64,000 nucleotides of DNA from Cyathus striatus (Eukaryota; Basidiomycota; Agaricomycetes; Agaricales; Nidulariaceae), in contig JAOVFP010000002.1 in assembly GCA_025738555.1 (NCBI GenBank), positions 3,968,001-4,032,000 on the forward strand, written 5' to 3'. A model generated the notes under the pieces. That model worked only from the letters and a program-made list of their open reading frames with translations, made no database searches and had not been told where the DNA came from. The translations under genes and the position numbers were made by a program. Shown here piece after piece: positions 48,105 to 57,753 of the stretch. The stretch's first letter is position 1, and each line of letters opens with the position of its first letter.

Positions 48105-49829
48105 ATGTCTGATAATCCTTCTTTCGTACTTCGCGGTATTGAGGACGTCGTGTACGAACAGCGTCCTATCCCAGACAGTCTGTTCATGCCTCCTCGACTA
48201 GATTAACCCTCTCTAATTTCCATTCCTTTTCCTAGTTTCCGGTGACGAGGTTCTCGTTGCAGTAAAGAAGACGGGTAAGCTGTCACCGTCGTCTACGTGC
48301 CAATCCTTTGCTCATCCTTTGCAATTCAGGTATCTGTGGATCTGATGTGCGCATCTTCTCAACGGTATCGCAACGTACCTAATTGATGTCTTTCCAGGTT
48401 CACTATCTTGTGGAGGGCCGTATTGGAGATTTCGTAGTCAATAGTCCAATGGTGATTTTCATCTGCCTACGTTTGTGTCACAGGTCATATCATCTAATCC
48501 ATTGTTGAGTAGGTCCTCGGCCATGAATCGGCTGGTATTGTTTCTAAAGGCAAGGCTACTTTCCGATATGGGTCTACTTACAACCAACCGTCTGTATGAA
48601 CTTTAGTTGGGCCCAAAGTAAAGCACCTTAAAGTTGGCGACAGAGTCGCAATGGAGCCCGGGGCGACATGCCGTACGACTTTTATTTATTTATTTTCTAT
48701 TTTTCGACTTTTTCTAATACATCACAGGTACTTGCGACGCCTGCAAGACTGGTCGATACGAAGTGAGTATGTAGTCCTGCTCGCCTACATCGAAACTGAG
48801 TTGTAAAACCCAGTTATGCCCCGACATCGTCTTTGCTGCCACTCCCCCTTATGATGGCACACTTGGCCGCTATTACCGTCTTCCTGCCGATTTGGCTTAC
48901 CATCTGCCGGAAAGTGTCTCCCTGGAAGACGGTGCCATGGTAAGAAGAGTCTCACAGGAAAGGACTGATGCTCATTTACCCGTCTTAGATGGAACCCTTG
49001 TCCGTTGCTGTACATTCAGTTTCGAACTTGGGCGGCTTCCGAGCCAACCAGTCTATTGCTATTTTTGGCTGTGGTCCTGTTGGCCTTCTTTGCATGGCTG
49101 TTGCTAAAGCTCTTGGAGCTGCCCGTGTTATTGCTGTGGATATCGTCCCGTCTAGACTGGAGTTCGCGAAGAAATACGCAGCTACCGACGTATATTTGCC
49201 TCCTAAACCCCAAGATGGCGAAAGCAAGCTCGATTATAGTAGGAGAAACGCCGAGCAGATGAAGGCAGAACTAAACATTGAGGATCGAGGCACTAGGTCT
49301 GTTGATTTGGTTCTTGATGCCAGTGGCGCAGAGGTCTCCATCCAGACTGGGCTGTATATCGCTAAGGCTGGTGGTACCTTCGTACAGGTAACGATGCCTC
49401 TGCAACGTGTAACATTCGCGCTGACTCCCTCACAAGGTTGGAATGGGCAACCCAAATGTCACTCTCAACATAAGCTTGATCTTAACAAAAGAACTGAACT
49501 ATAAGGGATCTTTCCGATATGGGGTGGGTTTGCCTTCATTTAGCTTTCAAGTGTCCCAAATTCTTAGTCAATACTCATGTCGTTTACAGCCCGGTGACTA
49601 TCCCATGGCGATTGGATTGGTTTCCTCTGGCAAGGTTGACTTGAAGCCTCTTGTCACACATCGGTAAGAAGAGGATGGATGCTATTATTTATGATCGACT
49701 CACATATTCCTTTCTGATAGTTTTGCATTTACCGATGCCATTACTGCTTTCAAGGCCACTCGCGCAGGCAAGAGCGAAGATGGAAAGGGGGTTATCAAGG
49801 CCATCATTTCCGGCCCCGACTCTGATTAA
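48105..49829 (+). CDS. XYL2: Xylitol/sorbitol dehydrogenase (D-xylulose reductase), zinc MDR family
   Basis: NAD-dependent oxidation of xylitol to xylulose or sorbitol to fructose. It starts MSDNPSFVLRGIEDVVYEQR. The catalytic zinc motif is ICGSD-VHYLVEGRIGDFVV, then SPMVLGHESAGIVSK. The structural zinc loop is CTCDACKTGRYELCPD-like and crosses introns. Next is LPESVSLEDGAMMEPLSVAV, the Rossmann fold SIAIFGCGPVGLLCMAVAKA and VIAVDIVPSRLEFAKK. It ends SSGKVDLKPLVTHRFAFTDA and a GKGVIKAIISGPDSD tail. About eleven exons, several tiny (one carries only the DVHY junction). Substrate preference is inferred; sorbitol and xylitol enzymes cannot be told apart here. Confidence 0.88.
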
Positions 49830-50053
49830 ACTTCAGAATGTTGTCACTTGAGAGGAAGCAATGATGAATCTATATAAATTGCCTTTTAGTCATATCAAAT
49901 TACATCTGTACCGTTCAGATGTTGTACATGTAAAGTTGATGTAAAAGTAATAAAATACAGTTTCTCCGTACAGTATGAGCATAAATAACAAGTGAATAAT
50001 TTTTACGAATTCACCTTCAACTCGTCTCAACTAAACTAAGTAAGCTGAAACCT

Positions 50054-50073
50054 GTACTCAGTACTCAGTAGTG
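50054..50073. promoter_or_regulatory. GTACTCAGTACTCAGTAGTG motif upstream of RPL9
   Basis: Reverse complement of the AGTACTGAGTACT motif seen at 33771 and 41575. It lies about 370 bp before the RPL9 ATG, or about 150-200 bp before its likely transcription start. Confidence 0.35.
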
Positions 50074-50120
50074 AACATGCTGCGTAGTTGGCATTATTGA
50101 ATTCTGACATTGTAATGTTT

Positions 50121-50126
50121 CACGTG
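50121..50126. promoter_or_regulatory. CACGTG E-box upstream of RPL9
   Basis: Exact CACGTG about 300 bp before the uL6 ATG, upstream of the probable 5'-leader intron. Confidence 0.3.
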
Positions 50127-50423
50127 CTGCAACAATTAATAGATAGTTATGTAATATTTTCTAATTTTCGGTTCCTAGATCATTGGATTATGTCAGCTGG
50201 AGAGTGAATCCTCGTCCATTCAATCCACCCAACGCCAGACACTCCTCAAAACCTTCGTTCAAGGTGAGTATCGACAATTTTTTGCTTTCGGGGCGTGTCC
50301 ATTCAATTCCCTGCATCTGTGGCTATTGTTTGCTACCAATTTCGTTGAAATTGAGCTCTGATTAGCGGTGGATGGGAATTAGATTATTTGGATGACCCAT
50401 GGCTAACCATACGTCTTTTCCAG

Positions 50424-51158
50424 ATGCGGGACGTCCTCAAGACAGAAGAACTCGATATTCCTGAGAATGTTCAGGTTTCCATCAAGGCTCGCCTCATTAC
50501 GGTGTCTGGTCCGCGAGGAACGTTAACGAAGAATGTCCGACACGTTGATATGGACATCCGGTTGCTGACGGGCAAGACCACGAAGGTCACACTCGCTGTC
50601 TGGCAGGGCGGCCGCAAGCATGTTGCATGCCTCCGCACCATTCGCAGCTTGATCAACAACATGGTTACTGGTGTAACCAAGGTCAGTTGATGAAGACATT
50701 TGGAAGAGTCTGTTCATAAATATCTCGTATAGGGCTTCCAATACAAAATGAGGGCGGTTTATGCCCATTTCCCTATCAACTGCATTATTCAAGATGGTGG
50801 AAGCGCAGTTGAGATCCGTAATTTCTTGGGAGAGAAGGTGCGCTTTCATTCTTAACTTCGGCCCAATTTTTAACCAAACCCTGCAACTTCAGACTGTGCG
50901 TCATGTGAACATGTTGGACGGTGTGTCTATATCGGAGTCAAAAGCCCAGAAGGACGAGTTAATTCTTGAGGGCAATGACATTGATAACGTGTCTCAGTCT
51001 GGTGAGTCTTCTTGGGTCGTGATGCAGTCATTGTTTACTGAAGACACGGTTCAGCTGCATCTATCCAGGGTATTTGCAGAGTACGTAACAAAGATATCCG
51101 TAAATTCTTGGACGGTATCTACGTGTCGGACAAGGGTACAATTGTTACTGATGCTTAA
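50424..51158 (+). CDS. RPL9: 60S ribosomal protein L9 (uL6)
   Basis: Large-subunit protein near the sarcin-ricin loop. Starts [20 protein letters not shown], directly after a CCAG acceptor. The leader therefore probably contains an intron from the GTGAGT at 50261 to 50423, common in ribosomal protein genes. Then [88 protein letters not shown] and [20 protein letters not shown]. Three introns interrupt the coding part. Stop TAA at 51156-51158; convergent with STE14 at 163 bp. Confidence 0.95.
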
Positions 51159-51321
51159 TCAATTGTATGCATTCTTTGTATCTGATATGCTTTATAACAC
51201 ATGGCCCGCTCTTTATGACACATGCAACATGGACTGTTGGATGAGATGTATATTGAAATCGTTTTAACATTATCTTTAGTTGCGGTGGTTGTTGCAACAG
51301 CATAAGTACGTCTATTTAGTA

Positions 51322-52332
51322 TCAAGGTATGAACGGTATCTTCGTGCCAACATAGGCTCGATATTCCACGTAGGCTTGCCCAAAAAATTTTACTAATGCA
51401 TGTTCTTCACCTGAAACGGGTACTGATGTAGGGTAATAATAAATTGGAGAAGGAAACCACGTACCTCTTATCCGGTAGTAGAAGAACCGCCATAACAAAA
51501 CAACGAAGAGTATTAAGGATATGGGATTTGTAGCACAAGCTGTGTTCCGAGTGCCCAGTAAAAGAAACCTGCGTAAGACGGATGTCGGAACCATCTAGTA
51601 ACAAAATATGCATGAATAGCCAATAAGTAAGAACTTTAGGGCTACCTGTAAACACCGTCCGTCACAAGATTATGTGAATCGCGCTTATTAAACGCGACGG
51701 CATGAGAGAAGTTTGTTGATGCGTGGATCATGGCTATTGAACGCAATGATTGACCAAAGACAACCAGAAGTATTCCTTCTACAGTATTAGAATAGAACTA
51801 ACCGAACCATAAGGTAATGCCTCACCTATTTGCGAAACATACGGAAATTTCTTGTATTCTTGTTTGAAGAAAAGTGTAATGAGATATTCAACCAGCGCAG
51901 TTCCATTCGCAATGTGGTACATTGCTCCATTGTCTAAAAGATATGCTATGTAGAACGTCAGAATAGATCTGTGCTTGTCGACAAAGAAAGATTACAGTCT
52001 ACGCTGCACTTCTCTAAGTTCCAACCTGCAGTTACAGCAAATTCAGCCCAATGGAATAGAGCCCAAGACGCGACAAAGAAGCCCAGCTGGTAGGTAGACC
52101 ACCAGGTTGAACTGAAGCCACCGACAAGGAAGGTCAAAAACCCCAGAGCAAAGGTTGAGCCAAGAAGAAATGCAATGGTTGACGATGCGAGAGGCGTATT
52201 CGGAATATTTCCATGAGGAGGTTTAATGATGGGCGTGGTTGACAAAGGGTGAGAGCTTTGCATAGCGGCCCGTTGCTGAAAACGAGTTTCAAGAGCGTCG
52301 TCTGAGGATGGAACAAATGGCTGTCGGGACAT
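51322..52332 (-). CDS. STE14: Protein-S-isoprenylcysteine O-methyltransferase
   Basis: ER membrane enzyme that methylates the prenylated Cys of CaaX proteins (a-factor-type pheromones, Ras). Starts MSRQPFVPSSDDALETRFQQ with a hydrophilic head, then membrane segments (SSTIAFLLGSTFALGFLTFL, FFVASWALFHWAEFAVTAGW). The catalytic region follows: MIHASTNFSHAVAFNKRDSH, NLVTDGVYR-WFRHPSYAGF, FYWALGTQ and GEEHALVKFFGQAYVEYRAY with VGTKIPF. The HxLVTxGxYxxxRHPxYxGF-type signature is clear. Five to six exons. In basidiomycetes it acts in the pheromone pathway that controls mating. Confidence 0.93.
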
Positions 52333-52528
52333 GTTATGTACTTAGTTAAGACAAAGAGCGCGACTGGCTATCCGGTGGTTACGGGAATAACGGTAATATT
52401 AATAATTGCCGAATAGCCGACACTGGCGATTTATAAAATACAGAAATTGAGATGAATTTCCTAATAATAAGTAATACATATACAAACTAACGTCTCTCTG
52501 CAAGGCCCATATGAATGACAGTTAACGT

Positions 52529-53487
52529 TCAGCCTCGACGCAAAGCATCTAACCTAGCTTGCAATGCGTCTTCATCTGACATACCTCTTCCGCCCCCTTG
52601 GTCTCCACCACTGGGACTGCTGCCCGCTCCCCCTCCACTAGCTTCGCCAAGTGCGACTGGCTGTGGACTTGCGAGAGTAGAGGCCATGGCAATACCAGAA
52701 GGCGTGTCAGTGAGCTGAAACCACAAAATTAATTCAGGGATCTTGTTCATTTCATATGAGCAAAATAGCCATACCTGTTGCGATAAGTTGACACCAATCT
52801 CGTCCAATACTTCCTTAAGTATCTTGTCCCCCTCCTCTTCCTCGTCTTCTTCCTCGTCCATCACATCGTCCACCGCATCCGACATCATCTCTTCTTTCAT
52901 GTCCATCGTAGAGCTCTCCTTCTCAAATTCATTCATGATTCGTTGTATCGCTGGAAGATTGAGACCGCGATTCATGGATGCCATGGCCTACAGGAATTCC
53001 GGTGAACGCGTCACAACAATATGCACAGTTGCTGTACATACCCGGGTTGCACCCCGCATCGAATCGGCCATTTGCTGATTACTTCTAAGAGTTTGTATCC
53101 GCAGTCCTACAGCTTGAAGCTGAGTACGCATTTGGTAAAACTTTTGGATATATCGTCGTGTCCGAACAAGATCCTTTGCCATGACTTTACATGCATTCTG
53201 CGATGAGGTTAATATTGATGAGATGTGTATGAAAATAAGATATTAAGTGGTGTGACTGACCATCTGGCCGGATTTCGCACTCTTCTTGATGTCTGCAACT
53301 AGTTTCTTCTCGCTTTGCTCGAGTTTGCTTCGTTCACGGTCAAGCTCGCGTTGAGCTTTCGTAAGGGAACGTTGGTGCTGGCGCAGACGCTCTGCCGGAG
53401 TGACAGTTCTTCCAAAAAGAGTTTCCTGATGATGAAGAGGTCAGAAGGAAGACGGAAGAGGAGCAAAGCACTTACTATGATGTTCAT
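52529..53487 (-). CDS. VPS2: ESCRT-III subunit Vps2/CHMP2
   Basis: ESCRT-III subunit for multivesicular-body sorting. A four-codon first exon (MNII, start 53487) is joined through a 49-nt intron to ETLFGRTVTPAERLRQHQRS, then AQRELDRERSKLEQSEKKLV and ADIKKSAKSGQ. Next come KVMAKDLVRTRRYIQKFYQM, LRIQTLRSNQQMADSMRGAT and MNRGLNLPAIQRIMNEFEKE. The acidic autoinhibitory part is DDVMDEEEDEEEEGDKILKE, then VLDEIGVNLSQQ. The tail is Gly/Ser-rich and ends EDALQARLDALRRG, a good MIM1 motif for Vps4 binding. Divergent from MEF2 with 206 bp between starts. Confidence 0.94.
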
Positions 53488-53562
53488 GGTTGATTTACGG
53501 AAGTAAAGTAATTATTTACATCGAACTCGGACCGGAGTGTTGCCATCTGTTACTTTCAGAGG

Positions 53563-53745
53563 ATGTCGTCATTGGATCACCGCAAAAAGTTACGTGCATT
53601 TGCCAGGCAAACAATTGAAAATTCAGACCCGAACGTTGTCCAAGCCCCGGAGCTGTTCAAGGGCATTTACGTGCACTGGCGGGTTCTCGACTCATGTTCT
53701 TCCTACAATGCCGCCTCAACGCAACACTCCGTCCCAAGGTACTGA
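53563..53745 (+). other. Upstream ORF overlapping the MEF2 start
   Basis: A 60-codon frame (MSSLDHRKKLRAFARQTIEN onward) begins 131 nt before the MEF2 ATG, out of frame, and ends after it. Its ATG has A at -3 (AGAGGATG), a better context than the MEF2 ATG (C at -3). Whether it lies inside the mRNA is unknown; if it does, it would reduce MEF2 translation. Confidence 0.35.
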
Positions 53746-56233
53746 GCACTCGCTGGTACTCCAAGCCAACTCACTATGATCCCTCTAAACTTCGAAATAT
53801 GGCTCTCGTGGCCCATATAGGTCGGTAGCCATCTACGCCCACCCTCTCAAACTCCCAAACAATGAACTCAATGCAGATTCTGGGAAGACATCGCTCACTG
53901 AGTCCATTCTCCTCCAATCATCCTACCTAAGTTCTTCTGGCTCTGTCGACACGGGAAGCACAACCACCGATTTCTTGCCGGTGGAGCGTCAGAGGGGAAT
54001 TACGGTTCAGTCTGCCAGTATACCTGTGAATTGGAAGGACTGGACTTTTAATTTAATTGATACTCCTGGGCACGCCGACTTCGGGATGGAAGTTGAAAGC
54101 GCCAGTCGCATCGTAGATGGTGCAGTGCTATTAATCGATTCTGTAGAAGGTGTGGAAGCACAGACGAAAGGCGTATGGAAACAGCTGGATAGGTAGATAT
54201 TTCCTCTAATCCTCCTTTAAATAGGAACGCGTTAAATTACAGTTATAGGTATGGGGTTCCGACTAGACTTGTATTTCTCAATAAGCTGGATCGTCCCGGC
54301 GCGTCTGTTAGAGCATCTTTGGCTTCTATCTTGGCAAACCGCCTGCACTCTCATCCCATGCTGTTAACGCTTCCAATTTCATCATTCGAGCCTCAGGCAT
54401 ATTCCCGAGCCGAACCAGGGATTGAAGGACTAGTGGACCTTGTACGATGGGAGGTATGGAAATGGAATAAAGATGGCGAAACTTTGCGCATGCCCCTTCC
54501 ACGAGGTGAAGAAGACCTACTAAAATCTGGTGTCATTCCCGCCACTCATCCCATACTTGAGCATCTACTCCCCGCCCGCGCGCAAATGCTTGAGAATCTC
54601 TCTATGTTCTCAGAAGAATTTATGGAGAAGCTGCTGCAACTCCCAGCTAGTCCAGCGGGATATTTAAGTGTAGAAAGCTCCGATATCATGCGTTATTTGC
54701 GGAATGCTACCGTTCAAAATAGTATATTGCCAGTTGTATGCGGATCTGCCATAAAACACGTAGGAACAGAATTGGTGCTGGATTATGCGGGTGAGCTATT
54801 GGCCAGTCCTCTCGACATATCCGGTGATACGCGTGCAGAAAATGCGCTGCTAAGCATGCTCGCATGGAAAGTGGTTTGGGACAAGCGTCGAGGCTGGATG
54901 ACGTTCGTTCGCGTCTACTCAGGTATGTGTATATACGCGTCTTCGTGTTGACATTCACTGGATTTGATTTTATACAGGCAAAATGACTCGCCAAAGTGCA
55001 CTTCTTAACTTAAATCGCAACGAACGTGAGAAAGCCACAAAATTACTCTTACTGTACGCTTCAGAAGTACAGGAAGTAGATGAACTCCCGTTTGGTTCTG
55101 TCGGTGTTGTGCTCGGGTTGAAATTTACACGAACGGGTGATACGTTAGTGTCTACTCGCACCTCCACAACTCATGGAGGAGCTCTAAGAGATATAACGTC
55201 GCCAGTCCCGATGATGTCTGCAGCAGTCATACCTCGTTCTCATGCTGACTTAGAGCCAGTACAACAAGCATTGGAATCACTTACTCGCACTGATCCCTCG
55301 GTGCGGGTGGATATGCAAGAAGGCCAGCTTCTAGTTCATGCATTGGGCGCTCTTCATTTGGAGATCGTGGAAGGGCGACTTCGTGATGAATGGAATGTTG
55401 AATTCGAATTAGGCCGCCGTCGCGTAAGTTACAGGGAAAGCCTCGGGAACAACACACCTACAAAGGACTGGCAACGATGGGATATAGATACTGGAACAAA
55501 GACCTTATCAGTTCAACTCCATTTACACGTTCGTCCTCTCAATGAGGATGAGACTGGAGATGATGTTTGGGATGGAAATGTGGTGGTCGATCACGATGGA
55601 AATAAGCTTTTGCCTACTGAGTGTCAGTGGGGTACTCCGCGTGCTTTCATTGTCAGCGGTGTGGCCAGCGCTCTTTCCACATCTCCTCATTCGTCACTTC
55701 CATTGACTGGGATTCACGTTAAAGTACCTGAACCTCCGGCTCAATCTGTTTTGCCATCCACATACCTTACAGCTGCGATGGCAACTATTTTAAGTAGACG
55801 TATACGCGATGCCGGCATGGGCCCCATTTTAGAGCCCTACGTGTCTCTGACTATATCTGTGGATGACAGCCATCTAGGGAAAATTGTTAAGGATGTCACG
55901 GAAAATGGGGGAGAAGTGCTTGAACTGGGAACAGTGGCCACTGTAGGCGCGGACGGGAATGAGGAATTTGGGGGATTCGCGGAAGGTGGCGTCTATCTTC
56001 CTCCTTCCTGGATATCGCCTTCTGCATTCGATGCAATGCGCAACTCAAGTTCGAACAGCAAAGTTAAAAGAGTAATTCAGGCTGTCGTACCTCTAAGCCA
56101 GTTTCTCGACTATACAACTCGACTGCGAGCACTATCCGAGGGTCATGGCACATTCGACATGTCACCTGCAGGCTTCCGTCCAGTTTCTCAAACGCGAAAA
56201 TTGGAAATATTGCGAGAAATCGGTCGCGCCTGA
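53694..56233 (+). CDS. MEF2: Mitochondrial ribosome-releasing factor 2 (EF-G2)
   Basis: GTPase that recycles mitochondrial ribosomes. Starts MFFLQCRLNATLRPKVLSTR, a mitochondrial presequence, followed by NMALVAHI-DSGKTSLTES (G1, split by an intron). Then QRGITVQSAS (G2), IDTPGHADFGMEVESASRIV (G3), FLNKLDRPGAS (G4) and VCGSAIKHVG (G5). Later GKMTRQSALLNLNRNEREKA and HALGALHLEIVEGRLRDEWN (EF-G domain IV region). It ends AGFRPVSQTRKLEILREIGR. Four exons, the last about 1.25 kb. Stop at 56231-56233, only 41 bp from the stop of the converging gene. Confidence 0.93.
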
Positions 56234-56274
56234 CGGATTTATTCAAAGGATGCAGAAGTCAAGTGTCGCGGAAC

Positions 56275-57297
56275 TCATGAATGTAATTCGCGTTCTTCAT
56301 CGGCATCTCCGAAGAGCGCCCCACTCTGCGGTTCGTCTTCATCATATAGTCCTGTTGTTTCCATGCTTCCTGCATTGCGAAGGACTTGACTAAATTCAAG
56401 CATTCCTCCGCCATAATCAGTATTTGGATCAATGGATTTAATCTTCTGTGTATTGTCAGGATACGTCGTGAATATATTCTCATTCTCATTCTCATTCTCA
56501 TTTTCTTCAGGGTCTTCGGGAAGAAACAATGGTGTTTTTCCTCGGGTAGTATTTCGGTCCTCCAAAGTTGAATTTGCTGGTGTAATACTAAGACAAGTTC
56601 TTTCGGAAGCTTGAGTGCGAAGGAGGGGAGTCCAAGGTTCAACGACTACGCATAGACAGTAGCCAAATATCTTGTAACCTTGATAGTTCAGCTGCAGTCG
56701 TGGTTTAGGCTTTTCCAATTCCTCATCGGGGAACTGATCATCCAAGAGCAATGCAGTGTTATTGCTGTTCTCCGATGTTTCATTTAATCGAAGCTTCTTT
56801 TTCGAGATGCTTGGGTTCACATTGATCGCGAAATTGCGTCTCTGTGTACTGGCGTAAAGAAACAAACCATTAAATGACGGTTCATATGTCTGACCTTAAT
56901 AACCACTGCATGAGGATCGGTTTTACGCAGAAAATAACAAAATTGGTATGTATCTAAAGATGAAGCTGTGTGTTAAGATATTGACGTAAGTATAAGCAAC
57001 ACTATTACAACCCGCACCTCCTCGGTGAGAGTCAACAGACGACAAGCTGCTTCCTGTAGCAGTGCTTGGCCTAGCTTGATTTTCGGTCTCTGACTTCAGT
57101 TTATGTAGAATTCTACGCGGGGTTTACAAGTCGTCGATATGGGTAAGATGTCTATGGGTTCACATACTTTGGACGTAGATCCGATAGGACATGCTGAAGA
57201 ACCTGATCGGACATCCACTCGATATGCTCCTCATCCAGGTAGACCTAACCTTAGGTTAGCTTCATTATAGTTTTACGTCTTTCTGAAGGTCGTACAT
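56275..57297 (-). CDS. Conserved-looking protein of unknown function
   Basis: About four exons. Start MYDLQKD at 57297, then through a short intron VYLDEEHIEWMSDQVLQHVL and SDLRPK; next ETENQARPSTATGSSLSSVD; then TYQFCYFLRKTDPHAVVIK; and a last long exon with RRNFAINVNPS. That exon also has PRLQLNYQGYKIFGYCLCVV with VEPWTPL, acidic repeats (five NE pairs from GAGAAT repeats at 56478-56507), and an acidic C-terminus (DEDEPQSGALFGDADEEREL). The YQG-x-I-x-G-x-CLCVVVEPW block and FLRKT are familiar to me only from unnamed basidiomycete proteins. Function unknown; exon joins by inference. Confidence 0.6.
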
Positions 57298-57753
57298 GAA
57301 CAGGTAGTACCAAGTGTTTCGATATGAGTAAATAGAACGAGTTACGAGGCCGAAACTTGGCTTGCATCCTTAATTGTTTTTTGAGTCTTGACAAGAATTA
57401 GGACTAACCGCACCAAGTACATTGTAAGTCATTGTTAGTCACCCAGTTACTACTGAGTCACTCGGCGTCCTTTGTTTGTGCCAGCATGATGTCGGAGTTT
57501 TAACCCTGCCATATGCCGGTGCTTTCCGCACACAGTTTTCTTTTCAACAATCATCATCGAGTGCGCTATTTTGTTCCTTTCTTCGTTGTTCGTGGCAGTT
57601 GCGTAAGGCCTTTGAAATATACGTCGAAGCCATAAACGCACGTCTCTTATCCCCTGCACAGCACCTTTTCTCTGCCAGTTTTCTATTGACGTTCATTTTG
57701 GTAAGGTTACTGCAGATTCTGTCGTAGCTGCTTGTCCTACAAAGAAGTTGGCC
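57298..57753. promoter_or_regulatory. Divergent promoter region before PCF11
   Basis: About 456 bp between divergent starts, with TTACTACTGAGTCACTCGG at about 57449-57467, a weak relative of the AGTACTGAGTACT motif. No gene seen. Confidence 0.4.
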
